Positions 35,663 through 44,131 of a DNA stretch of 64,000 bases are shown here, piece by piece (the stretch's first letter is position 1; each line of letters starts with the position of its first letter). The stretch comes from Bacillus sp. Cs-700 (GTDB lineage Bacteria; Bacillota; Bacilli; Bacillales; Guptibacillaceae), in assembly GCF_011082085.1 (NCBI RefSeq), contig NZ_CP041063.1, positions 2,046,001 through 2,110,000 on the forward strand, given 5' to 3'. The position numbers were made by a program, and so were the translations under genes. The notes beneath the pieces were generated by a model. The model saw only the letters and a list, made by a program, of their open reading frames with translations. It searched no databases and was not told where the DNA came from.

Positions 35663-37381
35663 TTATCCAAGTTTAGGTTCGTTCATTAATGTAACGCTAC
35701 TTGCCGTGTGTCCCTCTAATTCGAGAACAACGATTTCATTTTCACCTTCGTTCAAAAGGGGGCCTGGCAAGTAGAGACGCTGCTGTGGTCCCATCGTCTG
35801 CCAGTAGCGTCCAAGGTTAAATCCGTTAATATACACATTGCCTTTTGTAAATCCTTCCAAATCAACAAATGTATCATAGCATTGATCAACCGTGAATGTG
35901 CCCTTCAGATATTTAGGATAACGCTCGCCTGCTGTGTACGTCTTAGGAAGGCGGTCGCCTTCAATCTTCATCATTTCCCAGTCGAACCAATATTGATTGT
36001 TTAACCAGAGATTCTGCACAATCCCTTTCTGATCAGACAAGTGCTTGCCGTAATTCACTCGACCCAGGTTTTCAACAAGAATTTCAAATGTGTTTTCCTC
36101 ATCCGGGAAAGGAATCATCACCGATTTTGTCTCATCATTTACGGAAACTGTTGCTTCCTGTATTCCATTCACATAAATAAAAGCTCTGTCACGAATTGGC
36201 GTTGTATCAAGCTCTAATGTTCCCGTCTCATGAATCATTGTACGATAAAGCGTATACCCAAAGTTCTGGTCAAGCTTTTCCATGCTAAGTGGTGTCACAT
36301 ACTCTACTTTCGTTCCTACATCTTGAAGGACGTCGAATAGGCTGACACTCTCCGTTAGCTGCACTTCACCATAGTTTTTCGTCTCAACTTTCGAAACACC
36401 TTCAACCGAAACGTCCGCTACGCTTTTCAACACATCTGCCATAGCAAGATATTTGTCTGTCACATCTCCCCATTCTGTTAGAAGAGAATCATAGTCATAG
36501 CTCGTAATCGTTGGGGCATATTGCTCATAATGATTCGCCCCATTGTAGAACCCAAAATTCGTGCCACCGTGGAACATATAGAAGTTAACTGAAGCCCCCA
36601 TGTCCATCAGTTTCTGGAATACCTCAGCTGCTTCCTTTGCATCACGCGTGTGATGTTCACCGCTCCAATGATCAAACCAACCAATCCAGAATTCCGCTAC
36701 CATTTTTGGGGAATCTGGTTTCATAGATTCAAGTACTGCAAAGGCTTCTTCTGGTCTAGATCCGAAATTGAGCGTCGTCACGACATTCTCCATTGAACCT
36801 TGCTTAATGAAATCTGGTCCGTCTGAAGTGAAATAAAACGTATCAATGCCGTGCTTCTCATATTGTTCTTTATGGAAAGAAAGATAGTTCTGATCATTCC
36901 CATAAGCGCCATACTCATTTTCAATTTGAAACGCGATGACCGGACCACCATTTTTTTGTAAAAATGGCTTCAGTCGCGGAAGAAGTTCATTGAAATAATC
37001 TTCTACGTGGTTTAGAAAAGCAGGATGACTACAGCGAAGTGCCATATCATCCTGTTTTAGTAACCATGAGGGGAGACCCCCCATTTCCCACTCTGCGCAA
37101 ATATAAGGAGACGGCCTTAGAATGACGTAAAGTCCGATTTCTTGTGCTTCAGCTATGAACCGCTCCACGTCAGCCATTCCTTCAAATTGAAACTGACCTT
37201 TCTTCGGTTCATGAAAGTTCCATGGGATATACGTTTCTACTGTATTCAACCCGAGTGCCTTCAGCTTTTGAAGGCGATCTCTCCAATACTCAGGGACAAC
37301 CCTGAAGTAATGGAGACCTCCTGAAAGGATTTGAAATGGTACGTCGTTTAGGTAAAATTGGTTCTTTCTCGCTTCCAGCAT
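35663..37381 (-). CDS. GH35 beta-galactosidase
   Basis: A 572-residue family 35 glycosidase. It has the N-terminal LSGGLHYFRVVPEYW, the acid/base Glu in FQIENEYGAYG, the nucleophile Glu in VAEFWIGWFDHW, and a C-terminal jelly-roll ending NIGRYW-like (FNLGRYWQTMGPQ). The ATG follows AGGAGGAGG at 8 bases. No signal peptide, so it is cytoplasmic. It is the first enzyme gene after the two permeases. With the GH42 enzyme it gives the operon two unrelated beta-galactosidases, probably for different linkages or aglycones. Confidence 0.95.
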   Translation of the reverse strand: MLEARKNQFYLNDVPFQILSGGLHYFRVVPEYWRDRLQKLKALGLNTVETYIPWNFHEPKKGQFQFEGMADVERFIAEAQEIGLYVILRPSPYICAEWEMGGLPSWLLKQDDMALRCSHPAFLNHVEDYFNELLPRLKPFLQKNGGPVIAFQIENEYGAYGNDQNYLSFHKEQYEKHGIDTFYFTSDGPDFIKQGSMENVVTTLNFGSRPEEAFAVLESMKPDSPKMVAEFWIGWFDHWSGEHHTRDAKEAAEVFQKLMDMGASVNFYMFHGGTNFGFYNGANHYEQYAPTITSYDYDSLLTEWGDVTDKYLAMADVLKSVADVSVEGVSKVETKNYGEVQLTESVSLFDVLQDVGTKVEYVTPLSMEKLDQNFGYTLYRTMIHETGTLELDTTPIRDRAFIYVNGIQEATVSVNDETKSVMIPFPDEENTFEILVENLGRVNYGKHLSDQKGIVQNLWLNNQYWFDWEMMKIEGDRLPKTYTAGERYPKYLKGTFTVDQCYDTFVDLEGFTKGNVYINGFNLGRYWQTMGPQQRLYLPGPLLNEGENEIVVLELEGHTASSVTLMNEPKLG

Positions 37382-37393
37382 AACAGCCTCCTC

Positions 37394-38293
37394 CTATTTC
37401 AAGGCGCTTCCGAGCATACCTGAAATAAATTGTTTTTGCAGGGTTAAGAAGAATGCGATGATCGGAACAGTCGCTAAGGTAACGCCCATCATCACTTGAC
37501 CGTAGTCGATATAAGAGAGTCCCATTAAGCTAGAAAGCGCAACAGGGAATGTGTACATGTCGTTCGTGTTCAACACAACGAGCGGCCACATAAAGTTGTT
37601 CCACTGCGTCATGAATAGGAAGATCGATGCAGCTGCTAGAGCCGGTCGCATCGACGGAATCACGATTGAAATGAAGATACGTGTTTCACTCGCACCATCA
37701 AGACGCGCTGACTCCATCAATTCTGTTGGGAACGCCAGGAAGTTCTGTCTTAACAAGAAAATCGCAAATGGGAAACAAAGTTGCGGTGCAATAACCGCGA
37801 AGTACGTGTTTAATAGATTAAAGTCAGACATCATTTGGAACAAAGGAATCAATGTTGCCTGGTAAGGAATCATCATCGATAGCAAGAATGCAGTAAAGAT
37901 GAATTTTTTTCCTTTGAAGTTGTACTTCGCTAGAACGTAGGCTGCGCTCGCACAGACGGCAAGGGCAATGACTACATAAAGTCCTGAGACGAAGAGTGAG
38001 TTAAATAGAACTCTGAATATACCAATCGATTCATTTAAGTTCGTTAAATTCGTCATAAACTGATCGCCAGGTAAAAGCGTTGGCGGGTTAGTAAACATTT
38101 TACTAGAGTCATTCGTTGCCCCGATAAACATCCAATAGAACGGGAAGATCGAAACAACTAGGAAAATACTAAGAAGCGTATACATCCAAACAGCTTTTAG
38201 CTTATTTTTCTTTTTCTTCGGTTTTTTTTGTTGCCTTTCAGCAAGGGTGAGTTTATTTGTCGACTGTTCAATTACCTCTAGGTTCTTAGCCAT
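37394..38293 (-). CDS. Galactoside ABC transporter permease (MalG/GanQ type)
   Basis: A 299-residue inner-membrane permease of the CUT1 sugar transporter family. A basic cytoplasmic N-terminus is followed by six membrane helices, with the EAA-type ATPase-docking loop at ESARLDGASETRIFISIVIPSMRP. It overlaps the partner permease by one base (TAATG), so the pair is coupled. No ATPase gene is in the operon. As in Bacillus subtilis, a shared MsmX-type ATPase elsewhere is presumably used. Confidence 0.92.
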   Translation of the reverse strand: MAKNLEVIEQSTNKLTLAERQQKKPKKKKNKLKAVWMYTLLSIFLVVSIFPFYWMFIGATNDSSKMFTNPPTLLPGDQFMTNLTNLNESIGIFRVLFNSLFVSGLYVVIALAVCASAAYVLAKYNFKGKKFIFTAFLLSMMIPYQATLIPLFQMMSDFNLLNTYFAVIAPQLCFPFAIFLLRQNFLAFPTELMESARLDGASETRIFISIVIPSMRPALAAASIFLFMTQWNNFMWPLVVLNTNDMYTFPVALSSLMGLSYIDYGQVMMGVTLATVPIIAFFLTLQKQFISGMLGSALK

Positions 38294-39144
38294 TAATCAT
38301 CACCTGCTATCTTGAATTGGATAATGGAGAGAATACCTACCATGACAACTACCGCGTATGCAATAGCGGAAGCATAGCCGAAGTCAAAGTATTCAAATCC
38401 ACTTTGATAAATATATAGTCCAAGGGTCATCGTTGAATCTGCTGGTCCACCACCTGTTAAGTTGAACGGTTCATCGAATAGCTGAAGCGTTCCAATTGTG
38501 GATAGGATACCGGCAAAAAGAATAACGGGTTTTAGTTGTGGAACGGTAATATAGAAAAATTGCTTAAACTTATTGGCGCCATCAAGAGAAGCAGCCTCAT
38601 ATAAATCTTCTGGAATGTTTTGTAGAGCAGCTAGGAAAATAACCATGTTATATCCTGTCCATCTCCACGTCATGGCGATAATGATCGAAGCTTTCGCCCA
38701 AAACGGATCGGATAGCCACGGAATTGCTGTAATCCCAATGTAGCTTAGCGCTGTATTAATAATTCCTTCTTCTTGAAGCATAATCGAAAACAAGATCGAG
38801 TAGGCTACAAGCGATGTAACAGCTGGAAGGAAGAAGGATACGCGGAAGAATCCTTTTAGCTTTAACAGCTGGTTGTTCAACACATTGGCTAGTACCATTG
38901 CAAGAATGATCATAACTGGGACTTGAACAACAAAGATAATGAATGTGTTTTGCATCGCCGTCCAGAAAATATCATCGTTCCAGAGGCGCGTATAGTTTTT
39001 CAATCCTGCAAAAACGTATTCTCCACCCACGCGTTCCTGAAAACTTAAAACGAAGGAAGCGATAATTGGATAGACGGTAAATGCTAGGAAAAGCAGAATG
39101 GCCGGAGCTGCGAATAAATATGGAAAACGTTTCGCTCGATTCAT
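38293..39144 (-). CDS. Galactoside ABC transporter permease (MalF/GanP type)
   Basis: A 283-residue CUT1 permease with six membrane helices, starting MNRAKRFPYLFAAPAILLFL and carrying the docking loop EAASLDGANKFKQFFYITVPQLKP and the GGPADSTMTLGLYIY segment before the last helices. It lies 61 bases after the binding-protein gene. The ATG follows AAGGTGGG. Confidence 0.92.
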   Translation of the reverse strand: MNRAKRFPYLFAAPAILLFLAFTVYPIIASFVLSFQERVGGEYVFAGLKNYTRLWNDDIFWTAMQNTFIIFVVQVPVMIILAMVLANVLNNQLLKLKGFFRVSFFLPAVTSLVAYSILFSIMLQEEGIINTALSYIGITAIPWLSDPFWAKASIIIAMTWRWTGYNMVIFLAALQNIPEDLYEAASLDGANKFKQFFYITVPQLKPVILFAGILSTIGTLQLFDEPFNLTGGGPADSTMTLGLYIYQSGFEYFDFGYASAIAYAVVVMVGILSIIQFKIAGDD

Positions 39145-39205
39145 GAATATCCCACCTTAGCATGACAGGGGTTGAAATGAATCAACCCCTGATAATTTCT
39201 GTAGC

Positions 39206-40486
39206 TTATTGAATACGGTTTTTCAAACGATCTTCTGAAGCTTTTAACGCTTCTTCAATGGCTTTGCCATTTGCGATTTCAGACTGTGCTTTCACAGCTT
39301 CATCTTTCGCTACAGCATAGTCTCCTGTGTAGTTAACAGAAGGAATGCTATCCATTTCGTCAGCAAGTAGGCTCCAAATCGGCTGATTGTTAAAGAACTC
39401 AACTTCTTTTGTAAAAGCTTCGTTATCGTAAATCGTGTTCAATGAAGGGAACAAGCCGCCTTCCATTGCTGATAATTGAACATCTTTATTTGTCGAGAAG
39501 AATTCCATAAAGTCATAAGCAAGATCAGCGTTGTTACTCGCACTAGGAATCATGTAGTTACTTCCACCTAGGTTCGATGCGCGATTTCCGCCCTCTTCAA
39601 ATGCTGGAAGCTGAATTAATCCCCATTTACCTGATGTATCTTTACCCTGTTGTGTAATGGAACCGTATAACCATGCACCAGATGGAGCTGTCGCCACATC
39701 GCCGCTCGTCATCGCACTGATCCATGCATCCCAACCAACTGTTTCTTTGACAAGACCTTCTTCGTTAAGCGTCTGTTGTACTTTCATTGCCTTTTTTGAT
39801 TCTTCTGAAGTAAGAGCAACCTTCTTATCGTCATCAAAGTAGAATGTTCCCTGCTGATTCAACATCATGCGGTAAAGACCGTCATCACCGTTAAGATCCA
39901 AACCGATCATCGCTTTATCTGTTTTTTCTTTAATGGTTTTACCAGCTTGGATGTAGTCATCCCACGTTTTAATATCTTCCGCATTCACGCCAGCTTCTTC
40001 AAAGATATCCGTACGGTAAAATACGCCAGTTGGTCCACCGTCAAACGGGAATCCGTACATCGCGCCGTCTTTTGAAACAAGCTCTGTCTTATAAGATGGG
40101 AAGCTATCTTTCATTTCATCAAAGCCTTTATCGGAAACGTTTACAAAAGCGTCCGGAAAAGCACTCATATACCCTTGAACGCGATCATCTTCCACAAGAA
40201 CAATATCTGGTAAACCTTTACCTCCTGCTTGAAGACCCGTTGTTAGTTTCGAGTAAACATCATCAGTACCCATTTCAACAACTTCAAGTTCAAAATCTGG
40301 GTTTTCTTCTTTAAATTTCTTAGCTGCTTCTTCAAGCACCGGCACGTTAATATTCCAAGCCCAAGCTGTTACTTTATTGCTGTCACCTGAACCTTCGTCC
40401 TCGCTTCCACCATTCCCACACGCCGCAAGAAACAGACTCAACACAAGCATCATACTTATACTAACTAGACCCGTTACCTTCTTCAT
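39206..40486 (-). CDS. Galactoside-binding lipoprotein 1
   Basis: A 426-residue extracytoplasmic binding protein with a lipoprotein signal peptide (lipobox LAAC, Cys near 23), followed by an acidic linker and a CUT1 binding fold. It begins KVTAWAWNINVPVLEEAA and ends DRLKNRIQ. It is directly upstream of the two permeases. By eye about three quarters of its mature sequence is identical to the lipoprotein encoded at 40727-42016, so the two come from a recent duplication. It has its own promoter, operator and cre site. Confidence 0.93.
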   Translation of the reverse strand: MKKVTGLVSISMMLVLSLFLAACGNGGSEDEGSGDSNKVTAWAWNINVPVLEEAAKKFKEENPDFELEVVEMGTDDVYSKLTTGLQAGGKGLPDIVLVEDDRVQGYMSAFPDAFVNVSDKGFDEMKDSFPSYKTELVSKDGAMYGFPFDGGPTGVFYRTDIFEEAGVNAEDIKTWDDYIQAGKTIKEKTDKAMIGLDLNGDDGLYRMMLNQQGTFYFDDDKKVALTSEESKKAMKVQQTLNEEGLVKETVGWDAWISAMTSGDVATAPSGAWLYGSITQQGKDTSGKWGLIQLPAFEEGGNRASNLGGSNYMIPSASNNADLAYDFMEFFSTNKDVQLSAMEGGLFPSLNTIYDNEAFTKEVEFFNNQPIWSLLADEMDSIPSVNYTGDYAVAKDEAVKAQSEIANGKAIEEALKASEDRLKNRIQ

Positions 40487-40530
40487 CGACTACCCCTCCA
40501 ATTAATTACTGAAAACTTTTAAAATTCATA

Positions 40531-40545
40531 ATGAAAGCGTCTACA
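40531..40545. promoter_or_regulatory. cre site before lipoprotein 1
   Basis: ATGAAAGCGTCTACA matches the cre consensus at all fixed positions but one. It lies downstream of the -10 box, between the transcription start and the start codon, a typical roadblock position for CcpA. Confidence 0.6.
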
Positions 40546-40551
40546 CTTAAT

Positions 40552-40580
40552 AGAATAGTCGAAGAGGTAAACAGAGTCAA
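40552..40580 (-). promoter_or_regulatory. SigA promoter of the galactoside transporter operon
   Basis: Minus strand: -35 TTGACT (40575-40580), 17-base spacer, -10 TATTCT (40552-40557). The same arrangement occurs before lipoprotein 2. Confidence 0.75.
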
Positions 40581-40604
40581 GTAAATGTTTACTAAAAGTT
40601 TACT
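40580..40604. promoter_or_regulatory. LacI-type operator at promoter 1
   Basis: The palindrome AGTAAATGTTTACT (40580-40593) touches the -35 box, followed 3 bases later by a half site AGTTTACT (40597-40604). The layout is shared base for base in spacing with 42111-42136, which points to one regulator for both promoters. Confidence 0.65.
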
Positions 40605-40643
40605 AGTTTATTTACCTGCCAATTAATGGAGGTTTATACAAAG

Positions 40644-40676
40644 AAGAAAGTGTCCATCTGTGACGGACACTTTCTT
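40644..40676 (-). terminator. Terminator between the two lipoprotein genes
   Basis: A 12-bp stem AAGAAAGTGTCC / GGACACTTTCTT around a 9-base loop. It serves lipoprotein gene 2 on the minus strand and is also the hairpin half of composite repeat copy D. Confidence 0.75.
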
Positions 40677-40692
40677 GCTTTTGTCTTTATGA

Positions 40693-40716
40693 GGGGTCTG
40701 GTTCGAACCTGACCCC
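40693..40716. repeat. GGGGTCAGG palindrome, copy D
   Basis: GGGGTCTGG and CCTGACCCC arms around TTCGAA, with one mismatch (T for A) in the left arm. It lies 10 bases after the stop codon of lipoprotein gene 2 and 16 bases from the GTCC/GGAC hairpin. Confidence 0.85.
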
Positions 40717-40726
40717 CCCCGTACCA

Positions 40727-42016
40727 CTATTGAATGCGATTCTTCAATCGATCTTCCGCTGCTTTATACGCCTCTTCAATCGATTTCTTATCGTTCATCA
40801 CTTCAGATTGCGCTTTAATGGACTCGTCGCTTGCAAGCGCATAATTCCCTGTGTAGTTAACAGAAGGAATGTCATTCATTTCACTCGCAAATAGCTCCCA
40901 GATCGGCTGATTACTAAAGAATTCCACATCTTTCGTGAAAGCTTCACTTTCATAAATCGTATTCAGCGTTGGGAATAAACCATTATCCATCGCCGTTAAC
41001 TGAACATCTTCACTTGTCGTAAAGAATTCCATGAAATCATACGCCATGTCCTGGTTTTTACTCGCACTAGTAATCACATAGTTACTACCACCAAGGTTTG
41101 CTGCGCGATTTCCGTCTTCTTCAAATGCAGGAAGCTTAAACACACCCCAGTTACCTTCTGTGTCTTTCGCCTGTTGTGTAATTGAACCACTTAACCATGC
41201 TCCAGATGGAGCTGTTGCCACATCGCCTTGAGCCATAGCACTAATCCAAGCATCCCAGCCCACTGTATCTTTCACTAGGCCTTCTTCTTTCATCATTTTT
41301 ACTTTCTCTGCTGCCATTTTAGATTCTTCAGAAGTGAAATTCACGTTCTTCTCATCATCAAAATAGAACGTACCTTGCTGCGTCATCATCATCCGATAAA
41401 GACCGTCATCTCCGTTCAAATCAAGGCCAAGCATTGCTTTGCCTGTCGCTTCTTTAATTTTTTTACCAGCATCAATAAAGTCATCCCACGTCTTAATATC
41501 GTCAGGATTCACACCAGCTTCTTCAAAATAATCGGTGCGGTAAAACACGCCTGTTGGTCCACCATCAAACGGGAAGCCATACATCGCTCCGTCTTTTGAA
41601 AGAAGATCTGTTTTATAAGTAGGAAAGCTGTCTTTGCTATCATCAAATCCCTTATCCGATACATTTACAAATGCATCAGGAAATGTTTCCATATAACCCT
41701 GGATCCGATCATCCTCTACAAGAACGATATCCGGCAATCCTTTCCCTCCAGCTTGCAACCCAGTCGTTAACTTTGAATAAACGTCTTCTCGACCAAGTTC
41801 CACAACTTCTAGTTCAAAATCAGGGTTTTCTTCTTTAAACTTCTCGGCCGCTTCTTCAAGAACTGGAACGTTAATGTTCCAAGCCCATGCCGTAACTTTC
41901 TTTCCACTACTTTCTCCATCACTTGCTCCATCCCCCGAGCTATTGTTACTAGAACAAGCACCGAGAACCAACATTAGAATGAGTAAAATACTTACTCGAC
42001 CCATTACCTTTCTCAC
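40727..42016 (-). CDS. Galactoside-binding lipoprotein 2 (paralogue)
   Basis: A 429-residue lipoprotein (lipobox LGAC). The mature sequence parallels lipoprotein 1 from KVTAWAWNINVPVLEEAA to the identical C-terminal DRLKNRIQ. The frame is open upstream, but GTG at 42016 is 7 bases from AGGAGG and gives a proper signal peptide. A terminator follows, so it is made alone and probably feeds the same permeases. It may extend the ligand range or raise binding capacity. Confidence 0.92.
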   Translation of the reverse strand: MRKVMGRVSILLILMLVLGACSSNNSSGDGASDGESSGKKVTAWAWNINVPVLEEAAEKFKEENPDFELEVVELGREDVYSKLTTGLQAGGKGLPDIVLVEDDRIQGYMETFPDAFVNVSDKGFDDSKDSFPTYKTDLLSKDGAMYGFPFDGGPTGVFYRTDYFEEAGVNPDDIKTWDDFIDAGKKIKEATGKAMLGLDLNGDDGLYRMMMTQQGTFYFDDEKNVNFTSEESKMAAEKVKMMKEEGLVKDTVGWDAWISAMAQGDVATAPSGAWLSGSITQQAKDTEGNWGVFKLPAFEEDGNRAANLGGSNYVITSASKNQDMAYDFMEFFTTSEDVQLTAMDNGLFPTLNTIYESEAFTKDVEFFSNQPIWELFASEMNDIPSVNYTGNYALASDESIKAQSEVMNDKKSIEEAYKAAEDRLKNRIQ

Positions 42017-42060
42017 CTTAACCCCTCCTGTTTGTTTACTAAACAATACCGAAAAAGAAA

Positions 42061-42075
42061 ATGAAAGCGCATTCA
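42061..42075. promoter_or_regulatory. cre site before lipoprotein 2
   Basis: ATGAAAGCGCATTCA, nearly palindromic around CG, lies between the -10 box and the start codon, as in the paralogous upstream region. Confidence 0.65.
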
Positions 42076-42082
42076 TGTTTTT

Positions 42083-42111
42083 AGATTAAGGTACAAAGGC
42101 CTGATAGTCAA
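42083..42111 (-). promoter_or_regulatory. SigA promoter of lipoprotein 2
   Basis: Minus strand: -35 TTGACT (42106-42111), 17-base spacer, -10 TAATCT (42083-42088). Confidence 0.75.
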
Positions 42112-42136
42112 GTAAATATTTACTGATTAGTTTACT
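42111..42136. promoter_or_regulatory. LacI-type operator at promoter 2
   Basis: The perfect palindrome AGTAAATATTTACT (42111-42124) abuts the -35 box, and the half site AGTTTACT is at 42129-42136. It mirrors 40580-40604. Confidence 0.65.
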
Positions 42137-42206
42137 TTAACGTCAAAAAACTCCACCTCTATAAAATAGTTAAGTAGAGTGTTTTCATAGAAGGACAAAT
42201 GTCTTT

Positions 42207-42238
42207 GAGGGGGGTCAGGTTCGAACCTGACCCCCCTC
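42207..42238. repeat. GGGGTCAGG palindrome, copy E
   Basis: A perfect 32-bp palindrome with arms GAGGGGGGTCAGG and a TTCGAA core, 8 bases after the methyltransferase stop codon. A degenerate hairpin AAGGAC/GTCTTT (42191-42206) abuts it. Confidence 0.9.
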
Positions 42239-42246
42239 TCAATCCA

Positions 42247-42804
42247 CTACACTACCGCCGTTACACCATAAACAGCCTCATGAAAATGATGAACCACTGG
42301 CTCAAGACCATTTTCTTCAAAGATCTCCTTCATTTTCTGTGAAGAAATCCGCTCGTGAAGGGGAGGACCCATTTCCATTTCAATGGCTTCCCATTCGAGC
42401 ACGAGTATTTTCTTTCCCGGCTTAACAATTCGCTTAAATTCTTGAAAAGCTTTCTTGAGGTCAGGTACTTCATGAATGACAAAAGCAGCAACAGCTTTAT
42501 CCGCTACCTGATCGGCCAGGTTAATTTGTTCAAGACTACTGACAATGTAATCGATATTCTCCACTTCTATCGCACGTTTTTTAAGAAGATCTAACATCTG
42601 CTTCTCAATATCAACCGCATAGACCTTTTCAGCCACTTCCGCTAACGGCAATGTAAAATACCCATTCCCCGCGCCAAAATCAGCTACATGATCGGTAATC
42701 GTTACGTCAAGATGAGCTATAACTTGTTCAGGTGAGATGATTTCCTTTCGCTTCGGATCAAGAAGTCGATCCGCCTTTCCCGGTTTAAATCGTTTCCCGG
42801 CCAT
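42247..42804 (-). CDS. Class I SAM-dependent methyltransferase
   Basis: A 185-residue Rossmann-fold methyltransferase. The SAM-binding motif I is VADFGAGNGYFTLPLA (about 40-55), the acidic motif II is YAVDIE (63-68), and AAFVIHEVPD fits motif IV. The ATG follows AAGGAGG. The substrate cannot be told from sequence. It is a single gene between the galactoside operon and galE2. Confidence 0.88.
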   Translation of the reverse strand: MAGKRFKPGKADRLLDPKRKEIISPEQVIAHLDVTITDHVADFGAGNGYFTLPLAEVAEKVYAVDIEKQMLDLLKKRAIEVENIDYIVSSLEQINLADQVADKAVAAFVIHEVPDLKKAFQEFKRIVKPGKKILVLEWEAIEMEMGPPLHERISSQKMKEIFEENGLEPVVHHFHEAVYGVTAVV

Positions 42805-42882
42805 GGTGAAAACCTCCTTAGAATTTCTTCAAATAATTGAATACCACTATAGGTATTATAACAAGAATGCTTCATCCACACA

Positions 42883-42911
42883 CAAAAGCCCGCTCTATGA
42901 AAGAGCGAGCA
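42883..42911 (-). terminator. Terminator hairpin downstream of galE2
   Basis: On the minus strand GCTCGCTCT pairs with AGAGCGGGC (one mismatch) and is followed by TTTTGTGTG. It lies beyond repeat copy F. Confidence 0.7.
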
Positions 42912-42918
42912 TTACAAT

Positions 42919-42974
42919 GTCCTTTATAGAGGGACAGTTGTTTGTGTTGGGGGTCAGGTTCGAACCTGACCCCT
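42919..42974. repeat. GGGGTCAGG palindrome, copy F, with its GTCC/GGAC hairpin
   Basis: TGTCC (42919-42923) pairs with GGACA (42933-42937); after GTTGTTTGTGTT comes a perfect 24-bp palindrome (42951-42974, core TTCGAA). The palindrome overlaps the 3' end of galE2 and supplies its stop codon. Confidence 0.88.
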
Positions 42975-43997
42975 TCGAAGACGACCCTCTTGATAACCAT
43001 CTGGATTCTCCGACTGCCAGCGCCACGTGTCGCGACACATTTCTTCAATGCCTTTCGCTGCTTTCCATCCAAGCTCGGTTTCAGCTTTCGTTGGATCAGC
43101 GTAACATTCTCCGATATCACCAGGACGGCGTGGTGCAATCGAATACTTTACTTCTTTTCCTGTTGCTTCTTCAAAAGCCTTTACCATTTGAAGCACGCTA
43201 TAGCCGTTACCCGTCCCAAGGTTATACGCTTCAACACCTGTCGTACCTAGAATATGCTCAAGGGCTTTTAGATGGCCATTCGCTAGATCTTCAACATGAA
43301 TGTAATCACGTACGCCCGTACCGTCAGCTGTATGATAATCATCACCAAACACGCTAAGCTGTTCAAGCTTTCCAACAGCTACCTGACTAATATATGGCAT
43401 CAAGTTGTTAGGAATCCCGTTTGGGTCTTCTCCAATACGCCCGCTGATGTGAGCACCGATTGGATTGAAATAGCGAAGAAGGGCAATGCTCCAGTTTGAA
43501 TCTGCCACGTGAAGGTCACGAAGAATTTGTTCAATCATAAGCTTCGTTTGGCCATAAGGATTCGTCGCACTTAACGGCGCTTCTTCTGTAATGGGCATCA
43601 CGTCTGGCATCCCATATACAGTGGCCGAAGAGCTGAAGACAATATTCCTTACGTTATATTTCTCCATCACTTCACACAGAACGAACGTCCCTGTTAAGTT
43701 ATTGTGATAATAATGAAGCGGCATTGAAACTGATTCACCGACCGCTTTCAAGCCTGCAAAATGAATAACCGCTTCAATGTCATTTTCTTCAAATACCTTT
43801 CCTAACGAAGCACGATCAAGGAGATCTACCTCATATATAGGAAAATCTCTCTCTGTTAATTCTTTCACACGATCAAGCGACTCCATCTTACTATTCGAAA
43901 AGTTATCAACGACAACAATATCAGAACCGTGATCAAGTAACTGCACACACGTATGGCTTCCAATGTATCCAGCACCGCCTGTTACTAAAATAGCCAT
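42954..43997 (-). CDS. galE: UDP-glucose 4-epimerase, second copy
   Basis: A 347-residue epimerase with [11 protein letters not shown] (6-16), catalytic SSSATVYG and YGQTK, and [10 protein letters not shown]. It is next to the teichoic acid export genes but separated by a terminator, so it is probably a biosynthetic or housekeeping copy supplying UDP-galactose. The last residues (GQVRT) and the TGA are encoded by palindromic repeat copy F. The natural end of the protein is therefore altered, though only after the conserved fold. The two GalE proteins differ widely, so this is not a recent duplicate. Confidence 0.93.
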   Translation of the reverse strand: MAILVTGGAGYIGSHTCVQLLDHGSDIVVVDNFSNSKMESLDRVKELTERDFPIYEVDLLDRASLGKVFEENDIEAVIHFAGLKAVGESVSMPLHYYHNNLTGTFVLCEVMEKYNVRNIVFSSSATVYGMPDVMPITEEAPLSATNPYGQTKLMIEQILRDLHVADSNWSIALLRYFNPIGAHISGRIGEDPNGIPNNLMPYISQVAVGKLEQLSVFGDDYHTADGTGVRDYIHVEDLANGHLKALEHILGTTGVEAYNLGTGNGYSVLQMVKAFEEATGKEVKYSIAPRRPGDIGECYADPTKAETELGWKAAKGIEEMCRDTWRWQSENPDGYQEGRLRRGQVRT

Positions 43998-44082
43998 TCT
44001 TAATCCCCCACTTCTTATGATTTCACCAAAAAATTCCTTCTCATCATATCACATTCATTCCCCTAAATTCATCGCAAATAAT

Positions 44083-44111
44083 GAAAAAATCGCTCTCTAC
44101 TGAGAGCGATT
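44083..44111 (-). terminator. Terminator of the teichoic acid export genes
   Basis: A perfect 10-bp stem AATCGCTCTC / GAGAGCGATT; on the minus strand it runs into TTTTTT. It lies 20 bases after the tagH stop codon. Confidence 0.85.
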
Positions 44112-44131
44112 CTGTTAAAGAGAACAGCAAA

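Noticed and set aside
10321-42974. Palindromes as simple rho-independent terminators
   Set aside because: Most lack a T run directly after the stem, and several genes already have a separate terminator nearby. The G-rich arms and repeated identity fit a mobile-type repeat better.
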